Assembly: GCA_020832415.1 (NCBI GenBank)
Contig: JAFIES010000002.1
Location: forward strand, 1-47,330
DNA length: 47,330 nt
Source of the DNA: Balneolaceae bacterium
Lineage (GTDB): Bacteria > Bacteroidota > Rhodothermia > Balneolales > Balneolaceae
Direction of reading: 5' to 3'
The stretch's first letter is position 1. Every line of letters starts with the position of its first letter. The position numbers and the translations under genes are program-made. Below, piece by piece: positions 26,589 through 35,204 of the stretch. The notes beneath the pieces were generated by a model. That model was not told the origin of the DNA. It did no database searches and saw only the letters and a program-made list of their open reading frames with translations.

Positions 26589-27569
26589 ATGAAATTGGCC
26601 TTAAAACTATTAGCGCTTCTATTGGTTTCTGTTGTGATGATGTCATGCAGGGGCCAGAAAACGGATAAACCTCCTATCCGCCACCATTTTAATATGAATT
26701 TTCAGGAAAGGTTTAATGCACAGCAGGAGAACCAATTCTTTGAAGATGGCATGGCGATGAGAATGCCTGTTGAAGGCACCGTTGCACGAGGAATGCTCCG
26801 CCATGACACCGTACTCTTTGAAGGAGTGGATGATTCCGGAGAGTATGTGGATGAAATCCCTTTTGAACTTACACGTGAATTTCTGAACAGAGGCCGTGAA
26901 CGTTACGATGTGTATTGCCAAATGTGCCATGGTGGTACAGGCGATGGCCAGGGAATTATTATGACCGGCGGATACGGATATGTACCTGCACCTACATTCC
27001 ACAGTGAGAGCAGCCGTAACATGCCCGATGGTGAATTTTACTCAGCCATTGCAAATGGTATTCGTAATATGCCAGCTTATGCAACACAGATTAATGTAGA
27101 AGACCGGTGGGCTATTGTAGCTTATGTTCGCGCATTGCAAGCCAGCCAGAATGTGCGTGAGATTGACATGGACAGATATGATGTTGATCTGGCAGAGCTT
27201 AGAGACCTGTACGAACAGGAACAAGCACGCCTCGAAGCTATTGCGGCTGCAAGATCTTCCGGAGCAAGTGATGAAGTAACTGCTGAAAGAGGCGAGCGAC
27301 TGTATATACAGAATGCCTGCCAAGCTTGCCATTCATTGGATGGCAGAGACGGTGTCGGGCCAACATTTGCCGGCCTCTATGGAGCTGAAAGAAACTTCAC
27401 CGATGGTACCTCTGCTATTGCAGACGAAGATTACCTCATAGAGTCAATTTTAGAACCTGAAGTACTTATTGTTGAAGGTTATGACAACGTGATGGTACCA
27501 TACACTCATTTAAATGAAAGCGAACTTCAATCTCTGGTTGAATTTATCAGATCATTATCAGACGAATAA
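26589..27569 (+). CDS. actE: ActE: cytochrome c subunit with two haem domains
   Basis: The 326-residue lipoprotein (lipobox VVMMSC, Cys20) has an ActE-type monohaem cytochrome domain with CQMCH at residues 110-114. After a helical linker of about residues 195-230 comes a second cytochrome domain with CQACH at 244-248. The second domain closely resembles the cytochrome domain at the end of CoxB in the same operon (shared GERL, NAC..CHS.DG, GPTF.GL, ESILEP, GYD.VM). Rhodothermus ActE is monohaem, so the extra domain is notable and may serve to hand electrons directly to CoxB. Confidence 0.93.
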   Translation: MKLALKLLALLLVSVVMMSCRGQKTDKPPIRHHFNMNFQERFNAQQENQFFEDGMAMRMPVEGTVARGMLRHDTVLFEGVDDSGEYVDEIPFELTREFLNRGRERYDVYCQMCHGGTGDGQGIIMTGGYGYVPAPTFHSESSRNMPDGEFYSAIANGIRNMPAYATQINVEDRWAIVAYVRALQASQNVREIDMDRYDVDLAELRDLYEQEQARLEAIAAARSSGASDEVTAERGERLYIQNACQACHSLDGRDGVGPTFAGLYGAERNFTDGTSAIADEDYLIESILEPEVLIVEGYDNVMVPYTHLNESELQSLVEFIRSLSDE

Positions 27570-27593
27570 AATTCGAGAAATAAAGGTAATTAC

Positions 27594-28793
27594 ATGGCTT
27601 CAACAAGTCCCAAACTAACTGATTCTGTTCAATTCCCGTCGAACCTCGATGTTGCTAAGACATTTTACGGTTTTGGTGTTGTAGGATTAATTGCCAGTTT
27701 AGTTGGTTTTTTCCTCAATTCTGAGCAGTTCTTCTTCTCATATTTAACCAGTTTTACATTTTTCACAAGTATAGCACTGGCTTCCCTCATTTTGGTGATG
27801 ATTCATCATATCACAAAATCATCCTGGGGAACGGTTATCCGAAGAATCCCGGAAGCTTTTATGTCTAACCTGGGTATCTGGGCAATCTTCATGATTCCCG
27901 TGATTCTCGGAATGAGCAGCCTCTACAGCTGGACTAATACTGCCTATGTAGCAGATGACCCGATTATGCTCGGAAAAGTGCCTTACCTGAATACACCATT
28001 TTTTGTTATCCGTCAGTTTATCTACTTCGGAATTTGGGGCTACCTTGGCTATCGCCTGCACAAGGTGTCTGTAGAGATGGACGAAACCAATGACTGGGGC
28101 CTTACAAAAGTATTACAAAATCTAAGCGCACCCGGTATCCTGATATTTTCACTCACCGTAGCCTTTGCAAGTTTCGACTGGCTGATGTCGCTCGATGCAC
28201 ACTGGTTCTCAACAATGTTTGGTGTTTATTTCTTCGCGATGAGCTTCCAGGTAATATTCCCCATCCTCATTTTGATGGTATTCTGGTTCAGAAAAAAAGG
28301 CATTCTTGAAAATACAGTTGGTAAAGCACACATTTACGATCTTGGAGCCTGGTTCTTTGGCTTCACGGTTTTCTATGCCTATATCGCTTTCAGCCAGTTT
28401 CTGCTTATCTACTATGCCAACATCCCGGAAGAGACACTCTGGTTTTATCACAGGCTGGAAGGCAGTTGGTCATTTGTAACCTATTCGCTGCTTATTTGCA
28501 GATTTATCATACCGTTTGTACTTCTCCTGAACAGAGACACCAAACACAACAACAAACTGCTTATATTTACATCCGTTTTAGTTATCGTGATGCACATTGT
28601 TGAATTACACTGGATTGTAATGCCGGTACTCAGCCATAGTGGTGTATCACTCAGCTGGCTAGATTTTGCCACATTCATCGGCCTTGGAGGTATATTTATG
28701 GGCCTCTTCTTCCAGCGATTAAGCAAGCACAATCTTGTGCCCGTAAACGATCCTAAACTGGGTGATTCTCTCAGCAAACATTACCATCAATAA
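27594..28793 (+). CDS. actF: ActF: second NrfD-like quinol-binding subunit
   Basis: This 399-residue integral membrane protein has about ten transmembrane segments and is related to ActC. The GFGVVGLIASLVGFFLNS start, FASFDWLMSLDAHWFSTMFG and VVELHWIV-type motifs are those of ActF. It forms the second membrane pillar of Alternative Complex III. It lies 24 bp after actE and ends the act part of the operon. Confidence 0.94.
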   Translation: MASTSPKLTDSVQFPSNLDVAKTFYGFGVVGLIASLVGFFLNSEQFFFSYLTSFTFFTSIALASLILVMIHHITKSSWGTVIRRIPEAFMSNLGIWAIFMIPVILGMSSLYSWTNTAYVADDPIMLGKVPYLNTPFFVIRQFIYFGIWGYLGYRLHKVSVEMDETNDWGLTKVLQNLSAPGILIFSLTVAFASFDWLMSLDAHWFSTMFGVYFFAMSFQVIFPILILMVFWFRKKGILENTVGKAHIYDLGAWFFGFTVFYAYIAFSQFLLIYYANIPEETLWFYHRLEGSWSFVTYSLLICRFIIPFVLLLNRDTKHNNKLLIFTSVLVIVMHIVELHWIVMPVLSHSGVSLSWLDFATFIGLGGIFMGLFFQRLSKHNLVPVNDPKLGDSLSKHYHQ

Positions 28794-28818
28794 TTGAGAC
28801 TGTAACGATTTAACAGCT

Positions 28819-29319
28819 ATGAGTAAAAAGAAGACATTTACCGAAGAAGAAAAAGCTGCTATTGCAAAACAGGCCGCTTCCGGTGGTGATGAAACCATTA
28901 AAGAGTCTGCCGAGAAACATGGTGTTTCAATTGAACAAATTAAACTTTGGATACGCGAAAGTAACGCGGCCGACGTTGACTATGCGGAAGATGAAGTATC
29001 TTTAGAGGCAACCGATGACTTTGAAATATCAGTAACTTACGGTGCCACATTCGATAAGCTCAATTACAGGCGTTTAACGTTCTGGTCGGCTTTTGGTACA
29101 ATTACGATTGTACTGTTCATTGTGGCGATTATTTACATACATGATTATACGCAAAGTTCTGTTTCGCAGGACAGAGCAGAGCAAAGTCTATTCTATAATA
29201 TTGAAGAAATTCAACAAAGGGATCGGGCACAGCTCGAATCATTTGGAGTGGTTGATCCCGAAGAAGGTATTTACAGGATTCCAATTGACAGTGCTATAAC
29301 AATTATTGCAACCGATTAG
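28819..29319 (+). CDS. HTH-like domain joined to a membrane anchor and a caa3-associated tail
   Basis: This 166-residue protein sits between actF and sco. Residues about 5-46 (FTEEEKAAIAKQAA... to VSIEQIKLWIRES) look like the helix-turn-helix of IS3/transposase-type or homeodomain-like proteins. An acidic stretch follows, then one transmembrane helix at 87-107. The tail (LESFGVVDPEEGIYRIPIDSA, residues 139-159) resembles a motif that recurs in uncharacterised small proteins of many cox/SCO clusters, where the form is roughly YG.vD...G..RIPID.AM. I read it as a membrane-anchored oxidase-associated subunit or assembly factor that has gained a DNA-binding-like head. Both the topology and the role of the head are inferences. 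Confidence 0.75.
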   Translation: MSKKKTFTEEEKAAIAKQAASGGDETIKESAEKHGVSIEQIKLWIRESNAADVDYAEDEVSLEATDDFEISVTYGATFDKLNYRRLTFWSAFGTITIVLFIVAIIYIHDYTQSSVSQDRAEQSLFYNIEEIQQRDRAQLESFGVVDPEEGIYRIPIDSAITIIATD

Positions 29320-29334
29320 AATCAAATTAATCCT

Positions 29335-30168
29335 ATGAAACACACACTGAAAATCATACTGACGATTTCGGTGTTTTTCCTGTTCAATACGGCAAATGCC
29401 CAGTTAAATCAAAACAAACCAGCCATACTTGAAGAAGTTGGGGTTGATGAAAAACTGGGAGATACAATTCCATTAGATCTCGAATTTGTAGACTCTTATG
29501 GTAACACCGTTCGCCTTGGCGACCTCATTGAAGAAGGAAAACCTGTATTGTTAAACCCGCTTTATTATGAGTGCCCCATTCTTTGCGGGCTCGTACTTGA
29601 TGCGGTCTTTAAAGTAGTAAACGAACTTGTCTGGTCACCCGGCAGTGACTACACTATTATTTCATTCAGTATCGATCCGGAAGAAACGCCGGAACATGCA
29701 GCAGCTTCAAAAGAACGATACCTGAGCGATTTAAACAGGCCCGGTGCCGAAGATGGATGGCATTTTCTTACCGGCCCTGAAGAGTCGATTGTTGCCTTAA
29801 CAGATGCTGTTGGTTTCCGTTACAAATACGATGAACGTACCGGTGAGTATATCCATTTGGCAAGTATAATGATGTTAAGCCCCCGTGGCGTAATTACAAG
29901 GTACCTTTATGGTGCCACATTCCGTGAGTTTGATTTAAGAAATGCGCTGTTCGAATCAGCCGAAGGAACCATTGGTTCAACGCTCGACAGAGTACTTTTT
30001 TACTGCTTTACTTACGATCCGTCCTCGCAAAGTTATGTACCCGTAGCAATGAACATTATGAAGCTCGGTGGCTTGGCTACCGTTATAATTCTGGGTATAT
30101 TTCTTGGCGTTTTTTGGAGACGCGAACGAGGTTCTTCACAACCACCAAAATTTGAATTTGATAGATGA
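29335..30168 (+). CDS. SCO1/SenC-family copper chaperone
   Basis: SCO proteins deliver copper to the CuA site of CoxB. This 277-residue protein has an N-terminal signal peptide (MKHTLKIILTISVFFLF), the copper-binding CPILC with Cys80 and Cys84, the distal His in YIHLASIMML, and a C-terminal transmembrane helix (LATVIILGIFLGVF). The stop codon overlaps the ATG of coxB (ATGA), so the chaperone and its target are translationally coupled. Confidence 0.94.
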   Translation: MKHTLKIILTISVFFLFNTANAQLNQNKPAILEEVGVDEKLGDTIPLDLEFVDSYGNTVRLGDLIEEGKPVLLNPLYYECPILCGLVLDAVFKVVNELVWSPGSDYTIISFSIDPEETPEHAAASKERYLSDLNRPGAEDGWHFLTGPEESIVALTDAVGFRYKYDERTGEYIHLASIMMLSPRGVITRYLYGATFREFDLRNALFESAEGTIGSTLDRVLFYCFTYDPSSQSYVPVAMNIMKLGGLATVIILGIFLGVFWRRERGSSQPPKFEFDR

Positions 30169-31106
30169 ACAGATTAAGTGAATTTATGCTCCCACCGGCT
30201 AAAAGCACTACAGCTGAAGCCACGGATGCACTATTCCATTTTATAAACGTAACAAGTGTAATTCTGCTGGTTGGCATTACCATAGCTATACTCTATTTCT
30301 CCTGGAAATACCGCAGGCGATCTGATGATGATGTTACCCCGGTTATTGCACACAACAGCAAGTTGGAAATTACATGGTCGGTTATTCCGCTTATTCTCGT
30401 TCTCATAGTTTTTGGCTGGGGATTTTCCGGTTATCTGAACCTTATTACTCCGCCGGACGACGCTTATGAAATTCGGGTTGTTGGCAAAAGCTGGCTCTGG
30501 GAGTTTCACTATGAAACCGGCCACGTAAGTGTAAATGAACTTCATGTTCCGGTTAACAGGCCTGTTAAACTTATTATGAGCTCCGATGATGTATTACACT
30601 CACTCTACATACCGGATTACAGAGTAAAAATGGATGTCTTGCCTAACCGTTATACATCCCTCTGGTTTGAGGCAACCGAGATAGGCGAATCAATAATTTT
30701 CTGTACCGAATATTGCGGTACTGCACACTCTAATATGCTTGCAACAGCATATGTTCATTCCGCCGAAGATTTTGAAACCTGGCTTGAAACTGCCGGTTCT
30801 GCTGATGATGATATGGATCCGGTTGAACTTGGTGAGCGGCTTGTTACAAGGAATGCCTGTAATACCTGCCACTCGGCTGATGGAAGCAGACTTACCGGCC
30901 CAACATTCCAGGGACTATGGATGTCAGAAAGAACCATGGAAGATGGTGAAGTTGTAACTGCGGATGAAAACTATATCCGTGAAAGTATTTTAGAGCCAAA
31001 TGCACGCATCAACCAGGGATATGATCCTGTTATGCCATCTTATGCCGGCTCTCTGAATGATCGCCAGATCGACGCAATTATAGAGTATATTAAAACCTTA
31101 CAGTAA
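30165..31106 (+). CDS. coxB: Cytochrome c oxidase subunit II with fused cytochrome c (caa3 type)
   Basis: This 313-residue protein has two transmembrane helices at the N terminus and the CuA cupredoxin domain. The Cu ligands are His in DDVLHSLY and Cys180, Cys184, His188 and Met191 in CTEYCGTAHSNM. A C-terminal monohaem cytochrome c domain follows, with CNTCH at 232-236. It receives electrons from Alternative Complex III and passes them through CuA to CoxA. The ATG overlaps the sco stop codon. The haem domain is close to the second domain of ActE. Confidence 0.96.
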   Translation: MNRLSEFMLPPAKSTTAEATDALFHFINVTSVILLVGITIAILYFSWKYRRRSDDDVTPVIAHNSKLEITWSVIPLILVLIVFGWGFSGYLNLITPPDDAYEIRVVGKSWLWEFHYETGHVSVNELHVPVNRPVKLIMSSDDVLHSLYIPDYRVKMDVLPNRYTSLWFEATEIGESIIFCTEYCGTAHSNMLATAYVHSAEDFETWLETAGSADDDMDPVELGERLVTRNACNTCHSADGSRLTGPTFQGLWMSERTMEDGEVVTADENYIRESILEPNARINQGYDPVMPSYAGSLNDRQIDAIIEYIKTLQ

Positions 31107-31110
31107 GTAA

Positions 31111-32850
31111 ATGGCTACAAACGATTCAACTACGAATGTAAAACGACTGCAGGTACGCCGGTACAAACCGGAAGAGAATCCTGAAACTCATTATCTCAAT
31201 CAGGAAAAAGGTCTTTGGGCATGGTTAACAACGGTTGACCATAAGAAGATCGGGCTGATGTACCTTGGCTCAATAGCCTTCTTCTTCTTTATTGGTGGTG
31301 TTTTAGCGCTGCTTCTTCGAACAGAATTGTTAACACCGGCACGTAGCTTCATGGATGCCGATGTGTACAATCAGGTATTTACGCTTCATGGGGCTATCAT
31401 GATCTTCTTCTTCCTGATACCTGCAGGCCCTGCTGTATTAGGTAACTTTATACTGCCGCTTCAGCTTGGTGCTAAAGATGTAGCATTTCCAAGATTGAAC
31501 CTTGCCAGTTTTTATATCTATGTAATTGGAGCACTATTTACGCTATTTGCTATAGTTACCGGCGGCGTTGATACAGGCTGGACATTCTATACACCATACA
31601 GTGCCACAACTGGCGGTAATGTGATGGCAATGACGTTAGGGATCTTTATACTTGGTTTCTCATCGATTTTAACGGGTTTGAACTTTATTGTAACCATCCA
31701 CAAGATGCGGGCACCGGGTATCACCTGGAATAAATTGCCACTCAACATGTGGGGTCTTTATGCAACCAGTATTATACAGATACTTGCTACACCGGTTTTG
31801 GCCATTACCCTCTTGCTGCTTACAATGGAAAGAGCACTGGGTATAGGCATATTTGATCCAGCACTTGGAGGCGATCCGGTTCTTTATCAGCACTTTTTCT
31901 GGTTCTACTCCCACCCTGCTGTATATATCATGATTGTACCGGGTTTTGGAATTATTTCTGAAGTTATTTCAACCTTCTCAAGAAAAATTATTTTTGGATA
32001 CTGGGCGATTGCTCTCTCATCTCTGGCGATTGCTTTTATCGGATTCCTGGTATGGGGACACCACATGTTCACAGCCGGTCAGTCATCACTGGCAAACATG
32101 GTATTCTCGTTCCTTACATTCCTTGTAGGTATTCCAACAGGTATTAAAATATTTAACTGGCTGGCTACCATGTACAGAGGCTCAATTGATATGAAAACGC
32201 CTATGGTATATGCGATGGTGTTTTTGTTCCTCTTTACCATTGGCGGTTTCACCGGTATCATGCTTGGAGCGCTCTCAGTGGATATTCACCTGCACGATAC
32301 TTACTACGTAGTTGCCCACTTCCATTATGTAATGATGGGTGGTATGGTAATGGCGTTTCTCGCAGGCCTGCACTACTGGTGGCCAAAAATGTTCGGAAAA
32401 ATGTATAGTGAGTTTTGGGCAAAAGTTTCACTTGCACTGCTCTTTGTAGGATTTAACATGACCTTCCTCCCTCAATTCGTTATGGGCTCTCAGGGAATGC
32501 CGAGAAGATATTTCAACTATATTGATCAGTTCCAGTCTTTCCACCAGTTTTCAACAATTGGTGCATATATAATGGGCGTGGCATTTCTATTGATGGCAGG
32601 TTACATGCTGCATTCACTGCTTAGAGGAAAACCTGCAAGCTCTAACCCCTGGGGAAGCCGTGCGCTTGAATGGCAAACAGCATCACCACCGGATCTGCAC
32701 AACTTCCATCACACACCGGTTGTAATCAATGGTCCATACGATTATCACAAACCTATGTCTGAATTTCAGCTTGGGATTGCAACATCACACAACGGACACC
32801 ATGCAGGGGAAGCGGTGGACGTATCAAAAACAGAAAAAGAACAAGCGTAA
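31111..32850 (+). CDS. coxA: Cytochrome c oxidase subunit I, A2-type haem-copper oxidase
   Basis: This 579-residue subunit holds haem a and the haem a3-CuB site, where O2 is reduced to water. Visible are the haem a ligand His in FTLHGAIM, the CuB His and cross-linked Tyr in YSHPAVY, the CuB pair in WGHHMF, and the haem ligands in [14 protein letters not shown]. The YSHP form, without the Glu of the A1 proton channel, places it in the A2 group, as in the Rhodothermus caa3. The C-terminal tail of about 60 residues is rich in His. Gap to coxB is 4 bp. Confidence 0.97.
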   Translation: MATNDSTTNVKRLQVRRYKPEENPETHYLNQEKGLWAWLTTVDHKKIGLMYLGSIAFFFFIGGVLALLLRTELLTPARSFMDADVYNQVFTLHGAIMIFFFLIPAGPAVLGNFILPLQLGAKDVAFPRLNLASFYIYVIGALFTLFAIVTGGVDTGWTFYTPYSATTGGNVMAMTLGIFILGFSSILTGLNFIVTIHKMRAPGITWNKLPLNMWGLYATSIIQILATPVLAITLLLLTMERALGIGIFDPALGGDPVLYQHFFWFYSHPAVYIMIVPGFGIISEVISTFSRKIIFGYWAIALSSLAIAFIGFLVWGHHMFTAGQSSLANMVFSFLTFLVGIPTGIKIFNWLATMYRGSIDMKTPMVYAMVFLFLFTIGGFTGIMLGALSVDIHLHDTYYVVAHFHYVMMGGMVMAFLAGLHYWWPKMFGKMYSEFWAKVSLALLFVGFNMTFLPQFVMGSQGMPRRYFNYIDQFQSFHQFSTIGAYIMGVAFLLMAGYMLHSLLRGKPASSNPWGSRALEWQTASPPDLHNFHHTPVVINGPYDYHKPMSEFQLGIATSHNGHHAGEAVDVSKTEKEQA

Positions 32851-32865
32851 TTTAACGAATCGATC

Positions 32866-33522
32866 ATGTCTCAAACTTCTTCAACTGAGGAAAAGTTAGA
32901 CCACCTGAAACATTATTTTGTTGACAGCGACCAGCAGTTCGAAGCATCAAAAATGGGGATGTGGGTCTTTCTTGTTACTGAAATTCTCTTTTTTGGTGGA
33001 CTATTTGTCGCTTACATCGTTTACAGATCATGGTATCCGGAATTGTATCTGCTCGCATCCGAAGAGCTCGATACATTCTGGGGTGCTGTAAACACTGCCG
33101 TTTTGATTGGAAGCTCGCTTACCGTTGCTATGGCAATACGTTCTGCACAGCTTAATCAAATAAAAGGCCTCATCATTAACCTTTGGATTACCATCGGCCT
33201 TGCATGTACCTTTATGGTGATTAAGTACTTCGAATATTCAGAAAAGTTTGCCAAAGGAATCCTTCCCGGCTCTGCATACAGCTATGATGGCGTTGAGCAT
33301 GAGAAGGCAAATATCTTCTTCAGTATCTACTACATGATGACCGGCCTGCACGGTATTCACGTACTGATTGGTATCGGTTTAATGATATGGCTGGTATTCA
33401 AAGCAAAGAAAAAAGTGTTCCACAGTGGATATTACACACCGGTTGAAATTACAGGGCTCTATTGGCACCTTGTTGATGTGATCTGGATCTTCCTTTTCCC
33501 ACTACTCTACTTAATCGACTAA
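32866..33522 (+). CDS. coxC: Cytochrome c oxidase subunit III
   Basis: This 218-residue membrane protein has about five transmembrane helices. Typical segments are KMGMWVFLVTEILFFGGLFVAYIVYR, SSLTVAMAIRSAQ, TGLHGIHVLIGIGLM and GLYWHLVDVIWIFLFPLLYL. Subunit III stabilises the oxidase and is part of the standard cox order. It follows coxA after 15 bp. Confidence 0.96.
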   Translation: MSQTSSTEEKLDHLKHYFVDSDQQFEASKMGMWVFLVTEILFFGGLFVAYIVYRSWYPELYLLASEELDTFWGAVNTAVLIGSSLTVAMAIRSAQLNQIKGLIINLWITIGLACTFMVIKYFEYSEKFAKGILPGSAYSYDGVEHEKANIFFSIYYMMTGLHGIHVLIGIGLMIWLVFKAKKKVFHSGYYTPVEITGLYWHLVDVIWIFLFPLLYLID

Positions 33523-33538
33523 CTGAAATATTTTACCA

Positions 33539-33841
33539 ATGAGCGGACATCATATATCATCAGCTAAATTTTTATGGGGAGTAGCAATTGCGCTGTTTAT
33601 ACTCACATTTATAACTGTAGCCGTAACCTGGATACATATACCCAGCCCGTGGAATGTTGTTGTAGCGATAGCTATTGCCGTGGTTAAGGCATTGATTGTA
33701 TCGGCATTTTTCATGAATCTCTACTGGGATTCAAAATTCAATGTTCTGCTGTTTGTTATGTCGGTTGCATTTTTCCTCTTAATGATCGGCATTACACTGC
33801 TAGATACACTTTACAGAACAGATCCAATCCCCTCTTTTTAA
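33539..33841 (+). CDS. ctaF: Cytochrome c oxidase subunit IV family protein
   Basis: This 100-residue protein has three transmembrane helices (about 8-30, 37-60 and 66-90). The second helix carries the conserved VVKALIVSAFFMNLYWDSK pattern of subunit IV (prokaryotic COX4, CtaF). It ends the long act-sco-cox operon and a clear terminator follows 24 bp later. Confidence 0.9.
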   Translation: MSGHHISSAKFLWGVAIALFILTFITVAVTWIHIPSPWNVVVAIAIAVVKALIVSAFFMNLYWDSKFNVLLFVMSVAFFLLMIGITLLDTLYRTDPIPSF

Positions 33842-33864
33842 AGGATTCTTTTTATACCTTTTAT

Positions 33865-33896
33865 AAGCCGGTTTCTTACGAGACCGGCTTTTTTTG
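33865..33896 (+). terminator. Terminator of the act-cox operon
   Basis: AAGCCGGTTTC (33865-33875) pairs with GAGACCGGCTT (33880-33890), with one G-U pair, and is followed by six T. It would end the 13-kb transcript from actA. Confidence 0.9.
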
Positions 33897-34272
33897 TTTA
33901 TTTTACCCCACAATCAATTTGAATTTGAAATATTGAGTATTGCATGATTAAGTAACGTTAAGTCTGCCAGGCAGGATCAATTGGACGTTTTCAATCATAA
34001 AACAGAATTATTTAACGTGAGTTCGATTTAAAAATGAACAATATTACTGAACCCGTCATATTGAGCGCATCCCGATGCAGTTCAATCGGGAGAAGTCGCT
34101 CATCTGTTGCACGCGTAGCGATATATGAGTTTTCACTTCGTGTTCAGAAAATGAGCGACTTCGTCCCTCCTGAAAAACGTCGGGACTACGCTCTAACTGA
34201 CGATTCTTATAAATGTTATATCGAACTAACATTGTCCCTGAAATTGTAACAAACTATAGATCAAACAAATAC
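33897..34272. other. Intergenic region without a supported gene
   Basis: Apart from the repeat element at 34055-34201, this region has a short palindrome CTGCCAGGCAG (33964-33974). A 71-codon open frame crossing the repeat (34034-34249) is rejected because it only translates repeat DNA. The promoter for the MBL hydrolase is presumably in its right part. Confidence 0.6.
34055..34201. repeat. Nested inverted-repeat intergenic element
   Basis: The element is bounded by GTCATATTGAGCG (34055-34067) and an imperfect reverse complement CGCTCTAACTGAC (34189-34201). Inside are a perfect 12-bp inverted pair, GAAGTCGCTCAT (34092-34103) and ATGAGCGACTTC (34151-34162), and two small hairpins: TCCCGAT/ATCGGGA (34070-34091) and GTCCC/GGGAC (34163-34186). 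This would fold as a long arm with side hairpins. The ATTGAGCG-type ends are reminiscent of dispersed intergenic repeats seen in Bacteroidetes-related genomes. A single copy is present in the window. Confidence 0.75.
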
Positions 34273-35154
34273 ATGCCGCAAAACGAACCATTTCATTTTG
34301 GAAGCTTTGAACTTACCGCTATAGAAACAGGACGCTTTATGCTTGATGGCGGTGCCATGTTTGGCGTAGTACCCAAAACGCTCTGGAGCCGACAGATTCC
34401 GGCTGATGATAAAAACAGGATACGGATGGCCATGCGCTGCCTGCTCATCAAATCTGCAACTACCGGGAAAACATATCTGATAGATACCGGCACCGGAGAT
34501 AAGTTTGATGAAAAGATATCGGCCATCTACGGGCTCGACTACGACCACAGTACACTATTGGGTTCATTAAAAAATGCAGGGGTAAAACCGGAAGAGATTA
34601 CAGATATCATCTTTTCACATCTTCACTTCGATCATTGCGGAGGAACAACCACGTACAATGAAAAGGGAGAACTGGTTGAAGTTTTCACGAATGCTATCTA
34701 TCACGTAAACAATCGTCACTGGGAAACCGCAATCAACCCAAATGCCCGAGAAAAAGCCAGTTTTTTTGCGGAAAACCTGGATCCCATAAAAAACAGCGGC
34801 CGCTTACATCTTGTTGAGGATAATCACATTTTTGAACCCGGACTTTCTGTGATATCCGTTAATGGCCACACAATCGGGCAGCAGCTTCCTGTAATCAAAC
34901 AAGAAGATAAGACCATTGTTTTTGCAGCCGATCTGTTTCCGGCCGCTGCCCATATTCCCCTCCCGTGGATTATGGGATATGATATGGAGCCAAAAGTAAC
35001 ATTGGCTGAGAAAGTAGAGATCTTACATAAAGCTGTAAATGAGCAGTGGTTTTTCTTTATGGAGCACGATGCCAGCAACGAAGTGGTTACCATTAAAGAA
35101 GAAAATGGCAAATTCTCCATGGATCGGTCATTAACTTTACACGCTATCTCATAA
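34273..35154 (+). CDS. MBL-fold metallo-hydrolase (YtnP / lactonase-like)
   Basis: This 293-residue metallo-beta-lactamase-fold enzyme has the dinuclear zinc motif SHLHFDHCGG, the GHTIGQ loop His and the AADLFP Asp. The N-terminal pattern (LDGGAMFGVVPKTLW... NRIRMAMRCLLI) is typical of the group that contains YtnP and AHL-lactonase-like quorum-quenching enzymes. Substrate is not proven. No signal peptide, so it is cytoplasmic. The ATG at 34273 (MPQNEPFHFG) is preferred over an upstream ATG at 34213, which would start within repeat-flanking DNA. Confidence 0.9.
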   Translation: MPQNEPFHFGSFELTAIETGRFMLDGGAMFGVVPKTLWSRQIPADDKNRIRMAMRCLLIKSATTGKTYLIDTGTGDKFDEKISAIYGLDYDHSTLLGSLKNAGVKPEEITDIIFSHLHFDHCGGTTTYNEKGELVEVFTNAIYHVNNRHWETAINPNAREKASFFAENLDPIKNSGRLHLVEDNHIFEPGLSVISVNGHTIGQQLPVIKQEDKTIVFAADLFPAAAHIPLPWIMGYDMEPKVTLAEKVEILHKAVNEQWFFFMEHDASNEVVTIKEENGKFSMDRSLTLHAIS

Positions 35155-35204
35155 ACTGCCTTAAGATTCGTTATCGTATGGCAGTAAAATAGTTTAAAAC
35201 AAGA

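Noticed and set aside
34034-34249. 71-residue open frame over the repeat element
   Set aside because: It is only a translation of the nested inverted repeats, and it overlaps the start of the MBL gene region.
35155-35185. ACTGCC/GGCAGT inverted repeat after the MBL hydrolase gene
   Set aside because: Six base pairs with a 19-nt loop and no T run is not enough to call a terminator.
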